Source of the DNA: Thalassovita sp.
GTDB taxonomy: Bacteria; Pseudomonadota; Alphaproteobacteria; Rhodobacterales; Rhodobacteraceae
Direction of reading: 5' to 3'
Length of the DNA stretch: 45,758 bases
NCBI GenBank assembly: GCA_029212905.1
Contig: JARGPB010000021.1
Location: 1 to 45,758, forward strand
The first letter of the stretch is position 1. Every line of letters starts with the position of its first letter. The position numbers and the translations under genes were made by a program. Below the pieces are notes generated by a model, which had not been told where the DNA came from, did no database searches, and saw only the letters and a list, made by a program, of their open reading frames with translations. This document shows positions 24,227 to 32,725 of this stretch, one piece after another.

Positions 24227-26284
24227 TTAGGTATTCAGGCTGTTCAGGGTACGGTTCGCTGCGGCCAGATCAGTCAGAAGGCCGGGAACGGACCAGGATA
24301 AAGGGTCGTTTTCGCAAAGCGCGTTCAGTTGGTCGATCAACATGGGGACGCCGATCCGGTCGGCCTGATGCATCGGTCCGCCCCGCCAGCGGGGGAACCC
24401 GTAGCCATGCACCAGAACCAGGTCGATATCGGCGGGCCGGGCGGCGATGCCTTCGGTCAGGATGTCACAGGCCTCGGCGATCATGGCCAGCAGCAGGCGG
24501 GCGGAAATCACCTGGGGCGGGATCGGTTCGCGGGGGATCTGCGCCTGGGCGCTGGTGGCAACAATACAGTCCAACACGATCTGCGAGGGCTGCGGTGTGC
24601 CGTCGGCATCATAATCGTACCAGCCGGCATTGGTTTTCCGCCCCAGCCTTTTCAGGTCCTCGACCAGGCGGTCCGCGATCGGCACATAGCGCCGGTCCTG
24701 GCGGTCCCCGGAGGCCTGACGTTTGCGGTTGGCATAGGCGATGTCCAGACCAGACAGATCTTGCGCCTGATAGGGGCCCATGGCCATGCCAAAGGCGCGC
24801 ATCGCGGCATCAATGCTGTCCGGGGTGGCCCCCTGCAACAGCAAAGTATCCGCCGCATGGCGATACCGGGTCAGGATGCGATTCCCGATAAATCCGTCGC
24901 ATACCCCTGACAGAACCGGCATTTTCCCAAGCCGCCGTGCCAGGGCAAAGGCCACACCCAGCGTCGCGTCGGATGTTTTCTCACCGCGCACGATTTCCAG
25001 CAGCTTCATGATATGCGCGGGGGCGAAAAAATGCAGACCCAGGAACCGTTCGGGGGTGTCGATTCCCAAGGCCAGCGTGTTCACATCCAGATAAGAGGTG
25101 TTCGTGGCCAGCACCGCGTCGCGGGGCAGGGCGGCCTGAAGCGCGGCAAATATGGTGCGTTTGACGCTCATGTCCTCGAACGCGGCCTCGATGGCCAGGC
25201 CTGCGGGGGGCAACCCTTCGTATCCGTATTGAACAGACAAGCGAACCTGCAACACGGCCGGATCCAGCCCGGCGCGGGCCGCACCTTGGGTAATCAGTCG
25301 GGCGATATTGTCCTTAGCGCGGTTCACCGCATTGGCGTCGGTTTCGACCACGGTCACCTCTAGCCCAGCAGTGGCCAGCGCATAGGCGATCGAGGCCCCC
25401 ATGTTGCCGCCACCGACGACGACCGCGCGGCTGAGTTCGGTTTTCGGCGCGGCAAAGGCCTTGCCCTGGGACAGGGCGGCACGTTCGGCGAAAAACACAT
25501 GGCGCAGGGCATGAGCCTGTTGTGACTGGCGCAGGTCCAGGAAGGTGCGCCTTTCGCGCAGCATGGTCTGCTCCAGTGTTTCGGACGCGGCTGCGGCGAC
25601 CAGATCAATTGCGAGATGCGGTGCGATCTGTCCCGCGGCCCGCCGGTCGGCCTGGGCATGCGCATCGTCAACCGCCTGGGTGTCCAGGTCCGGTGCGGGA
25701 CGCTGATCCGGTATCAGCGCACGGTGCAGTACCTGTTTGCCCACACTGTGGGCGGCGGCGACGGGGTCGGCGGCGATCTGGTCGACCAGCCCCATATCCA
25801 GCCCCTTTTCTGCCGACACGCTGCGCCCCCGGCCGATCATGTCCAGCGCGGCGGCCATCGGTATCAGGCGCGACAACCTTTGCGTGCCGCCGGCCCCGGG
25901 GACGATACCCAGCGTGACCTCTGGCAGGCCCAGCGTGGCCCCCGGCGCCGCGATGCGATACCGGCAAGCCAGCGCGATTTCCAAGCCACCCCCCAAGGCC
26001 GTCCCGTTGATGGCCGCGATGGTCGGAAACGGCAGGTCGGTCAGTTGGGCCAGCACGTCGTTCAAATGCGGCGGCAGAGGTTTGCCGTCAAATTCGCGCG
26101 CATCCGCACCGGCGACAAAGGCGCGCCCGGCCCCCGTCAGAATCAGGCGTGACGGACGGTCCTGTGCGGCACGCTGGATCGCGTCCAGCAATCCGGCCCT
26201 CATGTCGCGGCCAAACACGTTCAGCGGCGGGTTGTCAAAGGTGACCACGGCCACCTTGTTTTCCAGACGGTAGTGTACGGTCAT
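24227..26284 (-). CDS. Fused enoyl-CoA hydratase / 3-hydroxyacyl-CoA dehydrogenase
   Basis: 685-residue bifunctional beta-oxidation enzyme of FadB/FadJ type. Residues 1-190 are the crotonase domain, with NGTALGGGLEIALACRYRIA and GAGGTQRLSRL including the two active-site acidic residues. From about 290 follows the NAD-binding domain (VVVGGGNMGASIAYALA) and two C-terminal dehydrogenase domains (CDGFIGNRIL, HGYGFPRWRGGP). It hydrates a 2-enoyl-CoA and oxidises the 3-hydroxyacyl-CoA. It starts 3 bp after the ALDH stop and is followed by the 3-oxoadipyl-CoA thiolase, so the three are one operon. With the acyl-CoA dehydrogenase at 20347 a full beta-oxidation cycle is present. Confidence 0.9.
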   Translation of the reverse strand: MTVHYRLENKVAVVTFDNPPLNVFGRDMRAGLLDAIQRAAQDRPSRLILTGAGRAFVAGADAREFDGKPLPPHLNDVLAQLTDLPFPTIAAINGTALGGGLEIALACRYRIAAPGATLGLPEVTLGIVPGAGGTQRLSRLIPMAAALDMIGRGRSVSAEKGLDMGLVDQIAADPVAAAHSVGKQVLHRALIPDQRPAPDLDTQAVDDAHAQADRRAAGQIAPHLAIDLVAAAASETLEQTMLRERRTFLDLRQSQQAHALRHVFFAERAALSQGKAFAAPKTELSRAVVVGGGNMGASIAYALATAGLEVTVVETDANAVNRAKDNIARLITQGAARAGLDPAVLQVRLSVQYGYEGLPPAGLAIEAAFEDMSVKRTIFAALQAALPRDAVLATNTSYLDVNTLALGIDTPERFLGLHFFAPAHIMKLLEIVRGEKTSDATLGVAFALARRLGKMPVLSGVCDGFIGNRILTRYRHAADTLLLQGATPDSIDAAMRAFGMAMGPYQAQDLSGLDIAYANRKRQASGDRQDRRYVPIADRLVEDLKRLGRKTNAGWYDYDADGTPQPSQIVLDCIVATSAQAQIPREPIPPQVISARLLLAMIAEACDILTEGIAARPADIDLVLVHGYGFPRWRGGPMHQADRIGVPMLIDQLNALCENDPLSWSVPGLLTDLAAANRTLNSLNT

Positions 26285-26287
26285 CGG

Positions 26288-27742
26288 TCAGGCCACCGGG
26301 TTTGACATGCGGCTGATGAATTTCGTGTTCAGGTAGCCTTCGAAGCTTTCGATGCCGCCTTCGCTGCCATAGCCGCTGTCGTTAATCCCGCCAAATGGCG
26401 TTTCGGGCAGGGCCAGTCCGAAATGGTTGATCGACACCATCCCTGCCGCCAAAGAGGCCGACGCCTGATCGGCGCGTTGCAGCGAATTGGTAAAGACATA
26501 AGAGGCCAGACCAAAGGGCAGGCGATTTGCGCGGCGCAGGGCCTCGTCACTGTCGCGGAATCGCGACACCACCGCGACCGGGCCAAAGGGTTCGTCATTC
26601 ATCAGCGCGATGTCGTCGCCGTCAGTGGCAACGACGGTCGGGCTGTAGAAATGTCCGACATTGCCGATGCGCGCACCACCGGTGGCAATGATGGCGCCGT
26701 TTGCGCGGGCATCGGCGACCAGCGCGTCCATCGCATCCACCCGGCCGGAATTGACCAACGGGCCCATTTTGGTGGCTGGGTCCAACCCGTTGCCAACGTT
26801 TACTTTTTCAAACGCATCGACCAAAGCGGGCAAGAAGCTGTCATAGACGCCATCCTGCACATAGAACCGCGTCGGAGAGATACAGACCTGCCCGGAATTG
26901 CGCAGCTTATTGGCGGTCAGCGCGCGGGCCACGGCCTGGGGGTCGACATCATCGTAAATCAGAACGGGGGCATGGCCTCCCAATTCCATCGTGACACGTT
27001 TCATGTACCGTCCGGCCAGCTCTGCCAGATGTTTGCCAACTGGAACCGAGCCGGTGAAGCTAAGTTTTTTCACCACGGGATGCGCCAGCAAGGTGTTGGC
27101 AATCAGCGATGGGTCCCCCCAGATGATGTTCAGGCACCCCGCGGGCAGGCCGGCCTCTTCCAGGGCGTTGGCAATGGCCATGATCGCCGAGGGGGTTTCA
27201 GATGCGCCTTTCAGCAGCAGCGTACAGCCCGAGGCCAGGGCATTGGCCACCTTTCGGATCGACTGGCTCAGTGGAAAGTTCCACGGCGCGATTGCCAGAC
27301 AGACCCCGACAGGTTCTTTGACCATGATTTGCTGCACCCCGGTCACCCGCGCGGGAATGATGCGGCCATAGACGCGGCGGCCTTCCTCGGCGTGCCAGTC
27401 CACATAATCGGCGGCCGAACGCACCTCGGCCAGGGCCTCGGCCAGGGGTTTGCCCATGTCCAGCGTGATGTTGCGCGCAATCTGGGATTCGTCGCGGCGC
27501 AGAATGTCGGCAAAGCGCCGCAGAATCCGGCTGCGCTCCAGGGCTGACACGCCCTGCCAGGAGTCAAAGGCGGTTTGCGCTGTTTGTACCGCCTGGTCCA
27601 GTTCCTGGGCGGTGATCATCGGCATTTCGGCCAGTGTTTCCTCTGTGGCGGGGTTGGTGATCGCCCGCGTGGAACGGCCTTCGGGGCCGATCCTTTTGCC
27701 GTTCAGGATGATTTCAATTCGAGGGTAAGTTGCATCGGTCAT
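26288..27742 (-). CDS. NAD(P)-dependent aldehyde dehydrogenase, succinate-semialdehyde dehydrogenase-like
   Basis: 484-residue aldehyde dehydrogenase. The catalytic Cys is at about 287 (NSGQVCISPTR) and the Glu in MELGGHAP. APWNFPLSQSIRKVANAL and the C-terminal PFGGINDSGYGSEGG are typical of the succinate-semialdehyde/glutarate-semialdehyde group. It is first gene of the leftward operon with the fused hydratase/dehydrogenase and thiolase. It is divergent from the flavin reductase/monooxygenase operon, with a TGTC-N8-GACA site in between. In the proposed pathway it would oxidise an omega-oxo acid such as 6-oxohexanoate to a dicarboxylate; that substrate is inference. Confidence 0.85.
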   Translation of the reverse strand: MTDATYPRIEIILNGKRIGPEGRSTRAITNPATEETLAEMPMITAQELDQAVQTAQTAFDSWQGVSALERSRILRRFADILRRDESQIARNITLDMGKPLAEALAEVRSAADYVDWHAEEGRRVYGRIIPARVTGVQQIMVKEPVGVCLAIAPWNFPLSQSIRKVANALASGCTLLLKGASETPSAIMAIANALEEAGLPAGCLNIIWGDPSLIANTLLAHPVVKKLSFTGSVPVGKHLAELAGRYMKRVTMELGGHAPVLIYDDVDPQAVARALTANKLRNSGQVCISPTRFYVQDGVYDSFLPALVDAFEKVNVGNGLDPATKMGPLVNSGRVDAMDALVADARANGAIIATGGARIGNVGHFYSPTVVATDGDDIALMNDEPFGPVAVVSRFRDSDEALRRANRLPFGLASYVFTNSLQRADQASASLAAGMVSINHFGLALPETPFGGINDSGYGSEGGIESFEGYLNTKFISRMSNPVA

Positions 27743-27864
27743 CGCCGGTCCTTTCGATCAGCGCCCGAACGCTACCCGCCCAGCAATTATTCCCAGGGGT
27801 GGTTCGACGCGAAAAAAAACATTGGATAGGCTCACATGTCTGACGCAGGGGCAATTGTCGCAAC

Positions 27865-27880
27865 TGTCAATTCTGAGACA
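27865..27880. promoter_or_regulatory. TGTC-N8-GACA site in the ALDH / flavin reductase divergent promoter
   Basis: TGTCAATTCTGAGACA shares 11 of 16 positions, with the same spacing, with the core of the long palindrome at 32000-32015. It lies in the 276-bp gap 27743-28018. A second related stretch, TGACAATTCTCAGGGCA (27934-27950), follows about 70 bp later, and GAATTG-A-CAATTC (27930-27942) is a perfect short palindrome overlapping it. No gene is seen in the gap. Confidence 0.6.
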
Positions 27881-28018
27881 AGCCGGACGTTCCGGCTTAG
27901 CGCAACTGGGCCAGTGGGCATTTCGGGTTGAATTGACAATTCTCAGGGCAAGCTTGGGTGCCTCGCTGCGATCTGCGGGGCGCTCCTTACATTCACTTAG
28001 CGGCGGAGAACCGTTCCG

Positions 28019-28546
28019 ATGACGGCACAGGACCTGACCATGACCTCACTGACCGAGGACTTCCGAACGAGTTTGCGGTTGTGTGCGGCCAGCATTTCTC
28101 TGGTGACCGCGTGTGACGAAACAGGCGGCTGGCACGGCATGGCTGTTACCAGTTCGGGATCGCTCTCGATGGAACCCCCGTCGATGATGGTGGCCATTAA
28201 TCACACGGCCTCGGTCCATCCGGTTATCCTGCGCACCGGACGGTTCGCCCTGAACCTGATGGGAGAAGACCGCCTTGACCTGTTAGAGCGGTTCTCCCGC
28301 AGCGACATGCGCGACCAGCGGTTCGTACCGGGTGAATGGACCGATGCGGTCGGGGGCGTGCCTGCACTGAAGGACGCCCTGTCAACGCATATTTGCAGTG
28401 TGGTCGAACGCCATGATTTTGGCACCCACACAGTTTTCTTTGGCGCGGTCGAGGATGTCATCCTGCCCCGCACGGATCAGGCCACGGCGCCAATTCTGTG
28501 GCTGAACGGCGCGCGCGCTTCTGTTGCGACGCCACTCACCGACTGA
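28019..28546 (+). CDS. Flavin reductase of a two-component monooxygenase
   Basis: 175-residue protein of the flavin reductase-like (HpaC/ActVB) fold. LRLCAASISLVTACD…WHGMAVTSSGSLSMEPPSMMVAINHTAS is the flavin-binding first half. GRFALNLMGEDRLDLLERFS is the usual middle part and HTVFFGAVEDVIL the C-terminal part. It reduces FMN or FAD with NAD(P)H and hands it to a separate oxygenase. The luciferase-like oxygenase gene starts 67 bp downstream. The ATG at 28019 has GGCGGAG about 10 bp upstream; the internal ATG at 28040 is a weaker alternative. A second paralogue is encoded at 32134. Confidence 0.9.
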   Translation: MTAQDLTMTSLTEDFRTSLRLCAASISLVTACDETGGWHGMAVTSSGSLSMEPPSMMVAINHTASVHPVILRTGRFALNLMGEDRLDLLERFSRSDMRDQRFVPGEWTDAVGGVPALKDALSTHICSVVERHDFGTHTVFFGAVEDVILPRTDQATAPILWLNGARASVATPLTD

Positions 28547-28612
28547 CTTGGGCAGGTGCCTGAGCAGAAACCAACGCCCGTATGGGCACTTAACGAACCT
28601 TGGGAGGATTCA

Positions 28613-29701
28613 ATGGATCTCGGACTTTTCCACATGCCCCTGCACCCGGCTGACCGGCCGCTTGTTGATGTGTTGGCAGAGAACACGGAAAAAATCATTT
28701 ACGCTGACCAGCTAGGTTTCAAGGAAACCTGGATCGGCGAACATTATTCGGCCTCGACCGAGCCAATCACCGCGCCGATGATGTTCCTGGCGTCGCTGAT
28801 CCCCCAGACCAAGCAAATCCGCTTTGGTACGGGTGTGATTTGTCTGCCAAACCACCACCCGGCGCAGGTTGCCGGTCAGGCGGCGCAGTTTGATCACATG
28901 ACTGAGGGCCGTTTCAACATGGGTATCGGGCCGGGCGGTCTGGCCTCTGATATGGAACTGTTCGACGTTCTGGACGGCACTGAACGCGCCGAAAAGTTCG
29001 CTGAATCTATCGGTATGATCAAGCAGATCTGGTCGCAGGACCCGCCCTATGACATCAAGGGCAAACACTGGAATATCAAGATCACCGACAATATCATTCC
29101 CAAACTCGGCGTGGGCTATATGTCCAAGCCCTTTACCAAACCGCATCCCCCGATCTCGCTGTCGTCGATGTCGCCGGATGGTAATTCGGTCGCCCATGCA
29201 GTGAAACAGGGCTGGCGCCCGATCTCGGCCAACTTTGCGCCCGAAAGCACCATCATCAACCACTGGCACAAGTATGTCGAAGGTTGCGAAGCTATCGGCA
29301 AGAAGGCCGACGGCAAAGACTGGTCGGTTGTTCGCAACATCCTGATCGCCGAAAGCGACGCCCAGGCAGAAGACTGGCTGCTGGATCCCAAAGGGTCGGA
29401 TTTCTACTACTTCGACTACCTGTGGGAAGTGCTGAAAGTCGCTGACTATACCGCGGTTATCAAGCCGAATCCGGAAATGTCAGATGACGAGGTCACGGTC
29501 GAATCGATCGTTAAGTCCTCGGTGATCTATGGCTCGCCCAAGACCGTGATTGATAAGATCATGAGCCTGCGTGAGCGTTCGGGTCCGTTCGGCACTTTGC
29601 TGAAGGCGGCGATGGACGGTTCTGGCCATAACCGCGAACGCGAGCGGCTGACGATGCGTCGTCTGGCTGAAGACGTTCTGCCGGTCATTAACGCAGGCTG
29701 A
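28613..29701 (+). CDS. FMN-dependent luciferase-like monooxygenase (type II Baeyer-Villiger / limonene monooxygenase-like)
   Basis: 362-residue LLM-class TIM-barrel monooxygenase. The N terminus MDLGLFHMPLHPADR and IGEHYSASTEPITAPMMF resemble limonene monooxygenase-like proteins. GWRPISANFAPESTIINHW, VRNILIAESDAQAE and YGSPKTVIDKIMSLRERSG parallel segments of the diketocamphane monooxygenases. Such enzymes use reduced FMN from a partner reductase and O2. GGGAGGA precedes the ATG at 28613. The flavin reductase is upstream and a RibB gene starts 5 bp after the stop, so FMN supply and FMN use are coupled. A Baeyer-Villiger role on a cyclic ketone is the best guess; epoxidation, or attack on another carbonyl or C-heteroatom bond, is possible. 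Confidence 0.85.
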   Translation: MDLGLFHMPLHPADRPLVDVLAENTEKIIYADQLGFKETWIGEHYSASTEPITAPMMFLASLIPQTKQIRFGTGVICLPNHHPAQVAGQAAQFDHMTEGRFNMGIGPGGLASDMELFDVLDGTERAEKFAESIGMIKQIWSQDPPYDIKGKHWNIKITDNIIPKLGVGYMSKPFTKPHPPISLSSMSPDGNSVAHAVKQGWRPISANFAPESTIINHWHKYVEGCEAIGKKADGKDWSVVRNILIAESDAQAEDWLLDPKGSDFYYFDYLWEVLKVADYTAVIKPNPEMSDDEVTVESIVKSSVIYGSPKTVIDKIMSLRERSGPFGTLLKAAMDGSGHNRERERLTMRRLAEDVLPVINAG

Positions 29702-29706
29702 GCGGG

Positions 29707-30399
29707 ATGTTGTTTCTGCGAGAACTGGAAATTAAAGGGGACAGCGTTGCTGTCCCCTCGATATCCACCGACGCGCCGTCCGCTGCGGCTTTGCGCCGGG
29801 TCGCCCTGGCGATTGACATGATCGCCTCTGGCGGGATGGTTATCGCTGTCGATGATGACATGCGCGAAAACGAAGGCGACCTGATCGCTTCGGCCGCAAC
29901 GATTACGCCGGATATGGTGGCCTTTATGGTTAATCATTCCACCGGTATCCTGTGCGCAGCAATGAGCGGCGCAAAGGCGGATGCCTTGGATCTGCCGCCA
30001 ATGGTGGCGCGCAACGACGATCCTCAGGCGACGGCCTTTACCGTCACATGCGATGCGAATGGCTGTAGTACGGGCGTTTCTGCAAACGACCGCGCCCTGA
30101 CATTCCAAGTGTTGTCTGCCAACACACCGGACCCGTCCGCGATCAGACGGCCCGGCCATGTGTTCCCCCTGCGCGCCCGCGAGGGTGGTGTTCTGGTGCG
30201 GGATGGCCACACCGAGGCGACCTATGACTTGGTGCGTCTAGCCGGGCATGAGCCTGTGGGTGTGCTGTGCGAACTGGTGAACCCCGATGGCTCGATGATG
30301 TGTGGCCAGCGGCTTGACGATTTTGCCGCGCAGCATGGCCTGTTGAAAATCACCATCGCCGATCTGATGGACTGGCGCCGCGCGCATAACGACCTGTAA
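29707..30399 (+). CDS. ribB: 3,4-dihydroxy-2-butanone 4-phosphate synthase (RibB, single-domain)
   Basis: 230-residue enzyme that makes the four-carbon precursor of riboflavin from ribulose 5-phosphate. The metal and substrate motifs are DDDMRENEGDL, NHSTGILCAAM, STGVSANDR and PGHVFPLRAREGGVLVRDGHTEATYD. The GTP cyclohydrolase II (RibA) domain present in many bacterial RibBA proteins is absent. The start at 29707, 5 bp after the monooxygenase stop, gives about 20 residues more than E. coli RibB. A perfect hairpin sits within those codons, so a later TTG start cannot be ruled out. Genes for housekeeping riboflavin synthesis are not here, so this is probably an extra copy that raises flavin output for the FMN-dependent oxygenase. 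Confidence 0.9.
   Translation: MLFLRELEIKGDSVAVPSISTDAPSAAALRRVALAIDMIASGGMVIAVDDDMRENEGDLIASAATITPDMVAFMVNHSTGILCAAMSGAKADALDLPPMVARNDDPQATAFTVTCDANGCSTGVSANDRALTFQVLSANTPDPSAIRRPGHVFPLRAREGGVLVRDGHTEATYDLVRLAGHEPVGVLCELVNPDGSMMCGQRLDDFAAQHGLLKITIADLMDWRRAHNDL
29736..29758 (+). other. Perfect hairpin in the 5' end of ribB
   Basis: AGGGGACAGC (29736-29745) and GCTGTCCCCT (29749-29758) form a 10-bp perfect stem with a GTT loop, about 10 codons into the predicted ribB frame. There is no T run. It could limit translation or protect the upstream monooxygenase mRNA; it does not resemble the FMN riboswitch. Confidence 0.5.
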
Positions 30400-30430
30400 G
30401 GCCCGGCCCCCGGACGATCGGGGCCTGGCC
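30400..30430 (+). other. Intercistronic hairpin between ribB and the CoA-transferase gene
   Basis: GGCCCGGCCCC (30400-30410) and GGGGCCTGGCC (30420-30430) pair over 11 bp with one mismatch and a 9-nt loop, directly after the ribB stop. With no T run it may act as a weak terminator or processing site. Confidence 0.45.
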
Positions 30431-30453
30431 CGCGCTAAACTGAGGAGAAGCAA

Positions 30454-31638
30454 GTGAGCAAAAGCGTGAACGGGTCTTTGACCGGGACATTAGTTCTGGA
30501 TGCCTCGCGTGTGTTGGCGGGTCCGTTTGCCGGACAATTGCTGGGCGATCATGGCGCAGAAGTCATCAAGGTCGAGGCGTTCACCGGCGACGATACGCGT
30601 GGGTACGGCCCACCATTTGTCGATGGCACTGCGCCCTATTTTCTGGGTTTGAATCGCAATAAGAAAGATCTGGCACTGGATCTATCCAAGCCAGAGGGCA
30701 TTGACCTGCTGTTCGAGATGCTGGAACAGGCCGATGTTTTTATCGAAAACTTCAAGGCCAGCACTTGGGCGAAATGGGGTGTCTCGGATCTGTCGGAAAT
30801 CACTCGGCGGTTTCCGCATCTGGTGCATTGCCGTGTGTCGGGGTTCGGGGAAACCGGACAACTGGGTGGTTTGCCCGGCTATGACGCTGCGGTGCAGGCG
30901 ATTTCGGGGCTGATGGCGGTGAACGGGCCGCCCGATATTGATGCCTGTCGGATCGGTATTCCCATCGTTGACAGCTGCACCGGCATGTATGGCTGCATGG
31001 GTATTCTGATGGCGCTGCTGGAACGCAACAGGTCCGGTTTGGGCCAGATGGTCGAGGTGACATTGTACGATACCGCGATTGCAATGTTGCACCCTCATGC
31101 CTCGAACGTTCTGAATGGCGGGCGGGCCTTGCGGACCGGCAACGGTCATCCGAATATCGTCCCCTATGACCTGTTTCCGACCAGCACCGTGCCGCTGTTT
31201 CTGGCCGTGGGAAATGACCGGCAATTCCGTACGCTATGCGCCGAGCTGGGTGTGCCCGAGCTGGGCACCGACGTGCTGTACCGCACAAACCGCGACCGGG
31301 TGACGAACCGCGACAGTCTGCGGGCCACACTGAGTCCGCTGCTGGAACAACGGGACGGTATGGCCCTGTTCACGCATCTGATGGATCTGGGGGTACCCTG
31401 CGCGCCGGTTCTGACCGTCGAAGAGGTGCTCGAACTTGATCATACGCGGACCAGAGAGATGGTACAGGAAGTCGATGGCTATCGCGGACCCGGTATCGCC
31501 GTGAAACTGGACCGGACGCCAGGTTCTGTGCGTCTTCCGCCGCCAGGCATCGGTGCACACAGTCAGGACGTACTGGTCCGATTTGGTTTTAACAATGACA
31601 GGGTGTCGTCCCTTCTATCCCAGAAGGTCGTCACATAA
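30454..31638 (+). CDS. Class III (CaiB/BaiF family) CoA-transferase
   Basis: 394-residue family III CoA-transferase. LDASRVLAGPFAGQLLGDHGAEVIKVE is the N-terminal signature (given here for orientation; its core is AGPFAGQLLGDHGAEVIKVE). GYDAAVQAISGLMAVNG carries the Asp that forms the acyl-anhydride intermediate, and NRNKKDLALDL is typical. It moves CoA from a donor such as succinyl-CoA to a carboxylic acid without ATP. The GTG start follows GAGGAG. It ends the monooxygenase-ribB operon. In the proposed pathway it would activate the dicarboxylic acid, and the 3-oxoadipyl-CoA thiolase would regenerate succinyl-CoA as donor. Acceptor and donor are inference. Confidence 0.9.
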   Translation: MSKSVNGSLTGTLVLDASRVLAGPFAGQLLGDHGAEVIKVEAFTGDDTRGYGPPFVDGTAPYFLGLNRNKKDLALDLSKPEGIDLLFEMLEQADVFIENFKASTWAKWGVSDLSEITRRFPHLVHCRVSGFGETGQLGGLPGYDAAVQAISGLMAVNGPPDIDACRIGIPIVDSCTGMYGCMGILMALLERNRSGLGQMVEVTLYDTAIAMLHPHASNVLNGGRALRTGNGHPNIVPYDLFPTSTVPLFLAVGNDRQFRTLCAELGVPELGTDVLYRTNRDRVTNRDSLRATLSPLLEQRDGMALFTHLMDLGVPCAPVLTVEEVLELDHTRTREMVQEVDGYRGPGIAVKLDRTPGSVRLPPPGIGAHSQDVLVRFGFNNDRVSSLLSQKVVT

Positions 31639-31703
31639 TTACGAATGCGCAAGGCCATATACCGCTGAGCGACGAACAGATACAGAATATCACACGGGTC
31701 GTT

Positions 31704-31937
31704 TTGGGTTTCCATGACGGATTTGTCACCACGTCCGTCGGGCACAGGACAGGCAGCATGACAAGCTGTGAAGCCGACGAGACGGTCGGTATGGTTGGCC
31801 GCTCGAAAACTCTGCAATCTCTGATTCTGACAGATCGCGTGTCTGCTCGGCCCGTGACTGAAATTCTAAGGCAAAAGCGGGCAGTGTCGCGCTGCAAAGA
31901 GGCTTTGGCCCACGCTGCGGGCCTGACGGCCTATTGA
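31704..31937 (+). CDS. Small unrecognised open frame downstream of the CoA-transferase
   Basis: A 77-residue frame in the 495-bp gap 31639-32133. It has no good ribosome binding site and I recognise no family. The same frame is open back to about 31623 without a standard start codon, so it could be the tail of a degraded gene. It might equally be chance. The rest of the gap (31938-32133) holds the palindrome at 31992-32023 and the promoter of the second flavin reductase. Confidence 0.2.
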   Translation: MGFHDGFVTTSVGHRTGSMTSCEADETVGMVGRSKTLQSLILTDRVSARPVTEILRQKRAVSRCKEALAHAAGLTAY

Positions 31938-31991
31938 GTTGCCCGGCACCTTAGAGCAGTCGGACCATACGGCGGCAAATATGGATGCAAG

Positions 31992-32023
31992 ATAACAAGT
32001 GTCTCAGATGAGACACTTGTTAT
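31992..32023. promoter_or_regulatory. Long perfect palindrome with TGTC-N8-GACA core, upstream of flavin reductase 2 and the regulator
   Basis: ATAACAAGTGTCTCA (31992-32006), a 2-nt centre GA, and TGAGACACTTGTTAT (32009-32023) form a perfect 15-bp inverted repeat. Its core TGTCTCAGATGAGACA (32000-32015) is the best-formed of five related sites in this region. It lies 110 bp upstream of the flavin reductase 2 start and is the natural place for autoregulation by the AcoR-like protein at 32726. As an RNA it would also form a very strong hairpin and could end transcription coming from the CoA-transferase. Confidence 0.7.
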
Positions 32024-32133
32024 GATAAGATGTGTCCGACTGGAGCGTAGGTTCAATAGCTACAACGCGGTAACATGTGGCTATAATTGGACGGAGGGCA
32101 CTGCGATCTTACAGGCGCACGGGAGGAGATGAC

Positions 32134-32679
32134 ATGAATAAGCACCCCGATTTCTATCGAGAAGGTGAATGCGATTTCTCAAAGAACCTGAGACAAGCGC
32201 TCAGGGGGACGGTGGTCAATGTTGCGCTTCTGACAACGCGCGATCATTCCGGAGGCTTTCACGGCCTCGCTGTTACGACCGCTGTTCCGTTCTCCACTCA
32301 TCGCCCCGCGATAATCGTTGCAGTCAACAACCATGCTTCGGCCTTTCCGGCGATCCGGGACAGTGGTTACTTTTGCCTGAACCAGATCACCACAAACGAC
32401 ATCGACCTATTGGATCGATTTTGCCGAAGCGACAAGCGTGCCTCTCGCTTCACCTCCGACCGATGGGTGGAGGGGATGCATGGGCTACCATATCTGGCAG
32501 GGGCTACGACATGTTTCTTTTGCGATGTTCAACAAGCGTATGCACATGACGATCAGACGGTTTTTATTGGGAAAATCGACGGTGTCCGTTTGGGTCATAG
32601 ATGCCCAGAGACTCCGGAGGACCCCCTTATCTGGCTTAACGGAGGAGCAGCAAAGCTGGCCAGACGGGAAATAGCCTAG
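32134..32679 (+). CDS. Flavin reductase, second paralogue
   Basis: 181-residue flavin reductase-like protein, homologous to the one at 28019. VVNVALLTTRDHSGGFHGLAV, PAIIVAVNNHASAF, GYFCLNQITTNDIDLLDRF and DPLIWLNGGAAKLA follow the same order. It is richer in Cys than the first copy (for example CFFCDV). GGGAGGAGA precedes the ATG at 32134; the upstream frame extension from 32077 is not needed. It is transcribed with the AcoR-like regulator, whose gene starts 46 bp after its stop, and has its own palindromic site upstream. It may serve the same monooxygenase under other conditions, or a second oxygenase outside the window. Confidence 0.85.
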   Translation: MNKHPDFYREGECDFSKNLRQALRGTVVNVALLTTRDHSGGFHGLAVTTAVPFSTHRPAIIVAVNNHASAFPAIRDSGYFCLNQITTNDIDLLDRFCRSDKRASRFTSDRWVEGMHGLPYLAGATTCFFCDVQQAYAHDDQTVFIGKIDGVRLGHRCPETPEDPLIWLNGGAAKLARREIA

Positions 32680-32725
32680 CGCTGTAAAATCGGCGCTTGA
32701 TAGAAGTTGTCTTGGGAGGGGCATA

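Noticed and set aside
26423..27547. 374-residue plus-strand frame
   Set aside because: Shadow of the aldehyde dehydrogenase gene on the other strand; no family motif.
27954..27970. Sigma-54 promoter-like GG-N10-GC upstream of flavin reductase 1
   Set aside because: Only the minimal GG/GC spacing fits; the rest deviates from the TGGCAC-N5-TTGCW consensus and the local AcoR-like regulator lacks the GAFTGA loop.
29702..29760. FMN riboswitch before ribB
   Set aside because: Only 5 bp separate the monooxygenase stop and ribB, and the conserved FMN-element segments are not present; the hairpin at 29736 is a simple stem-loop.
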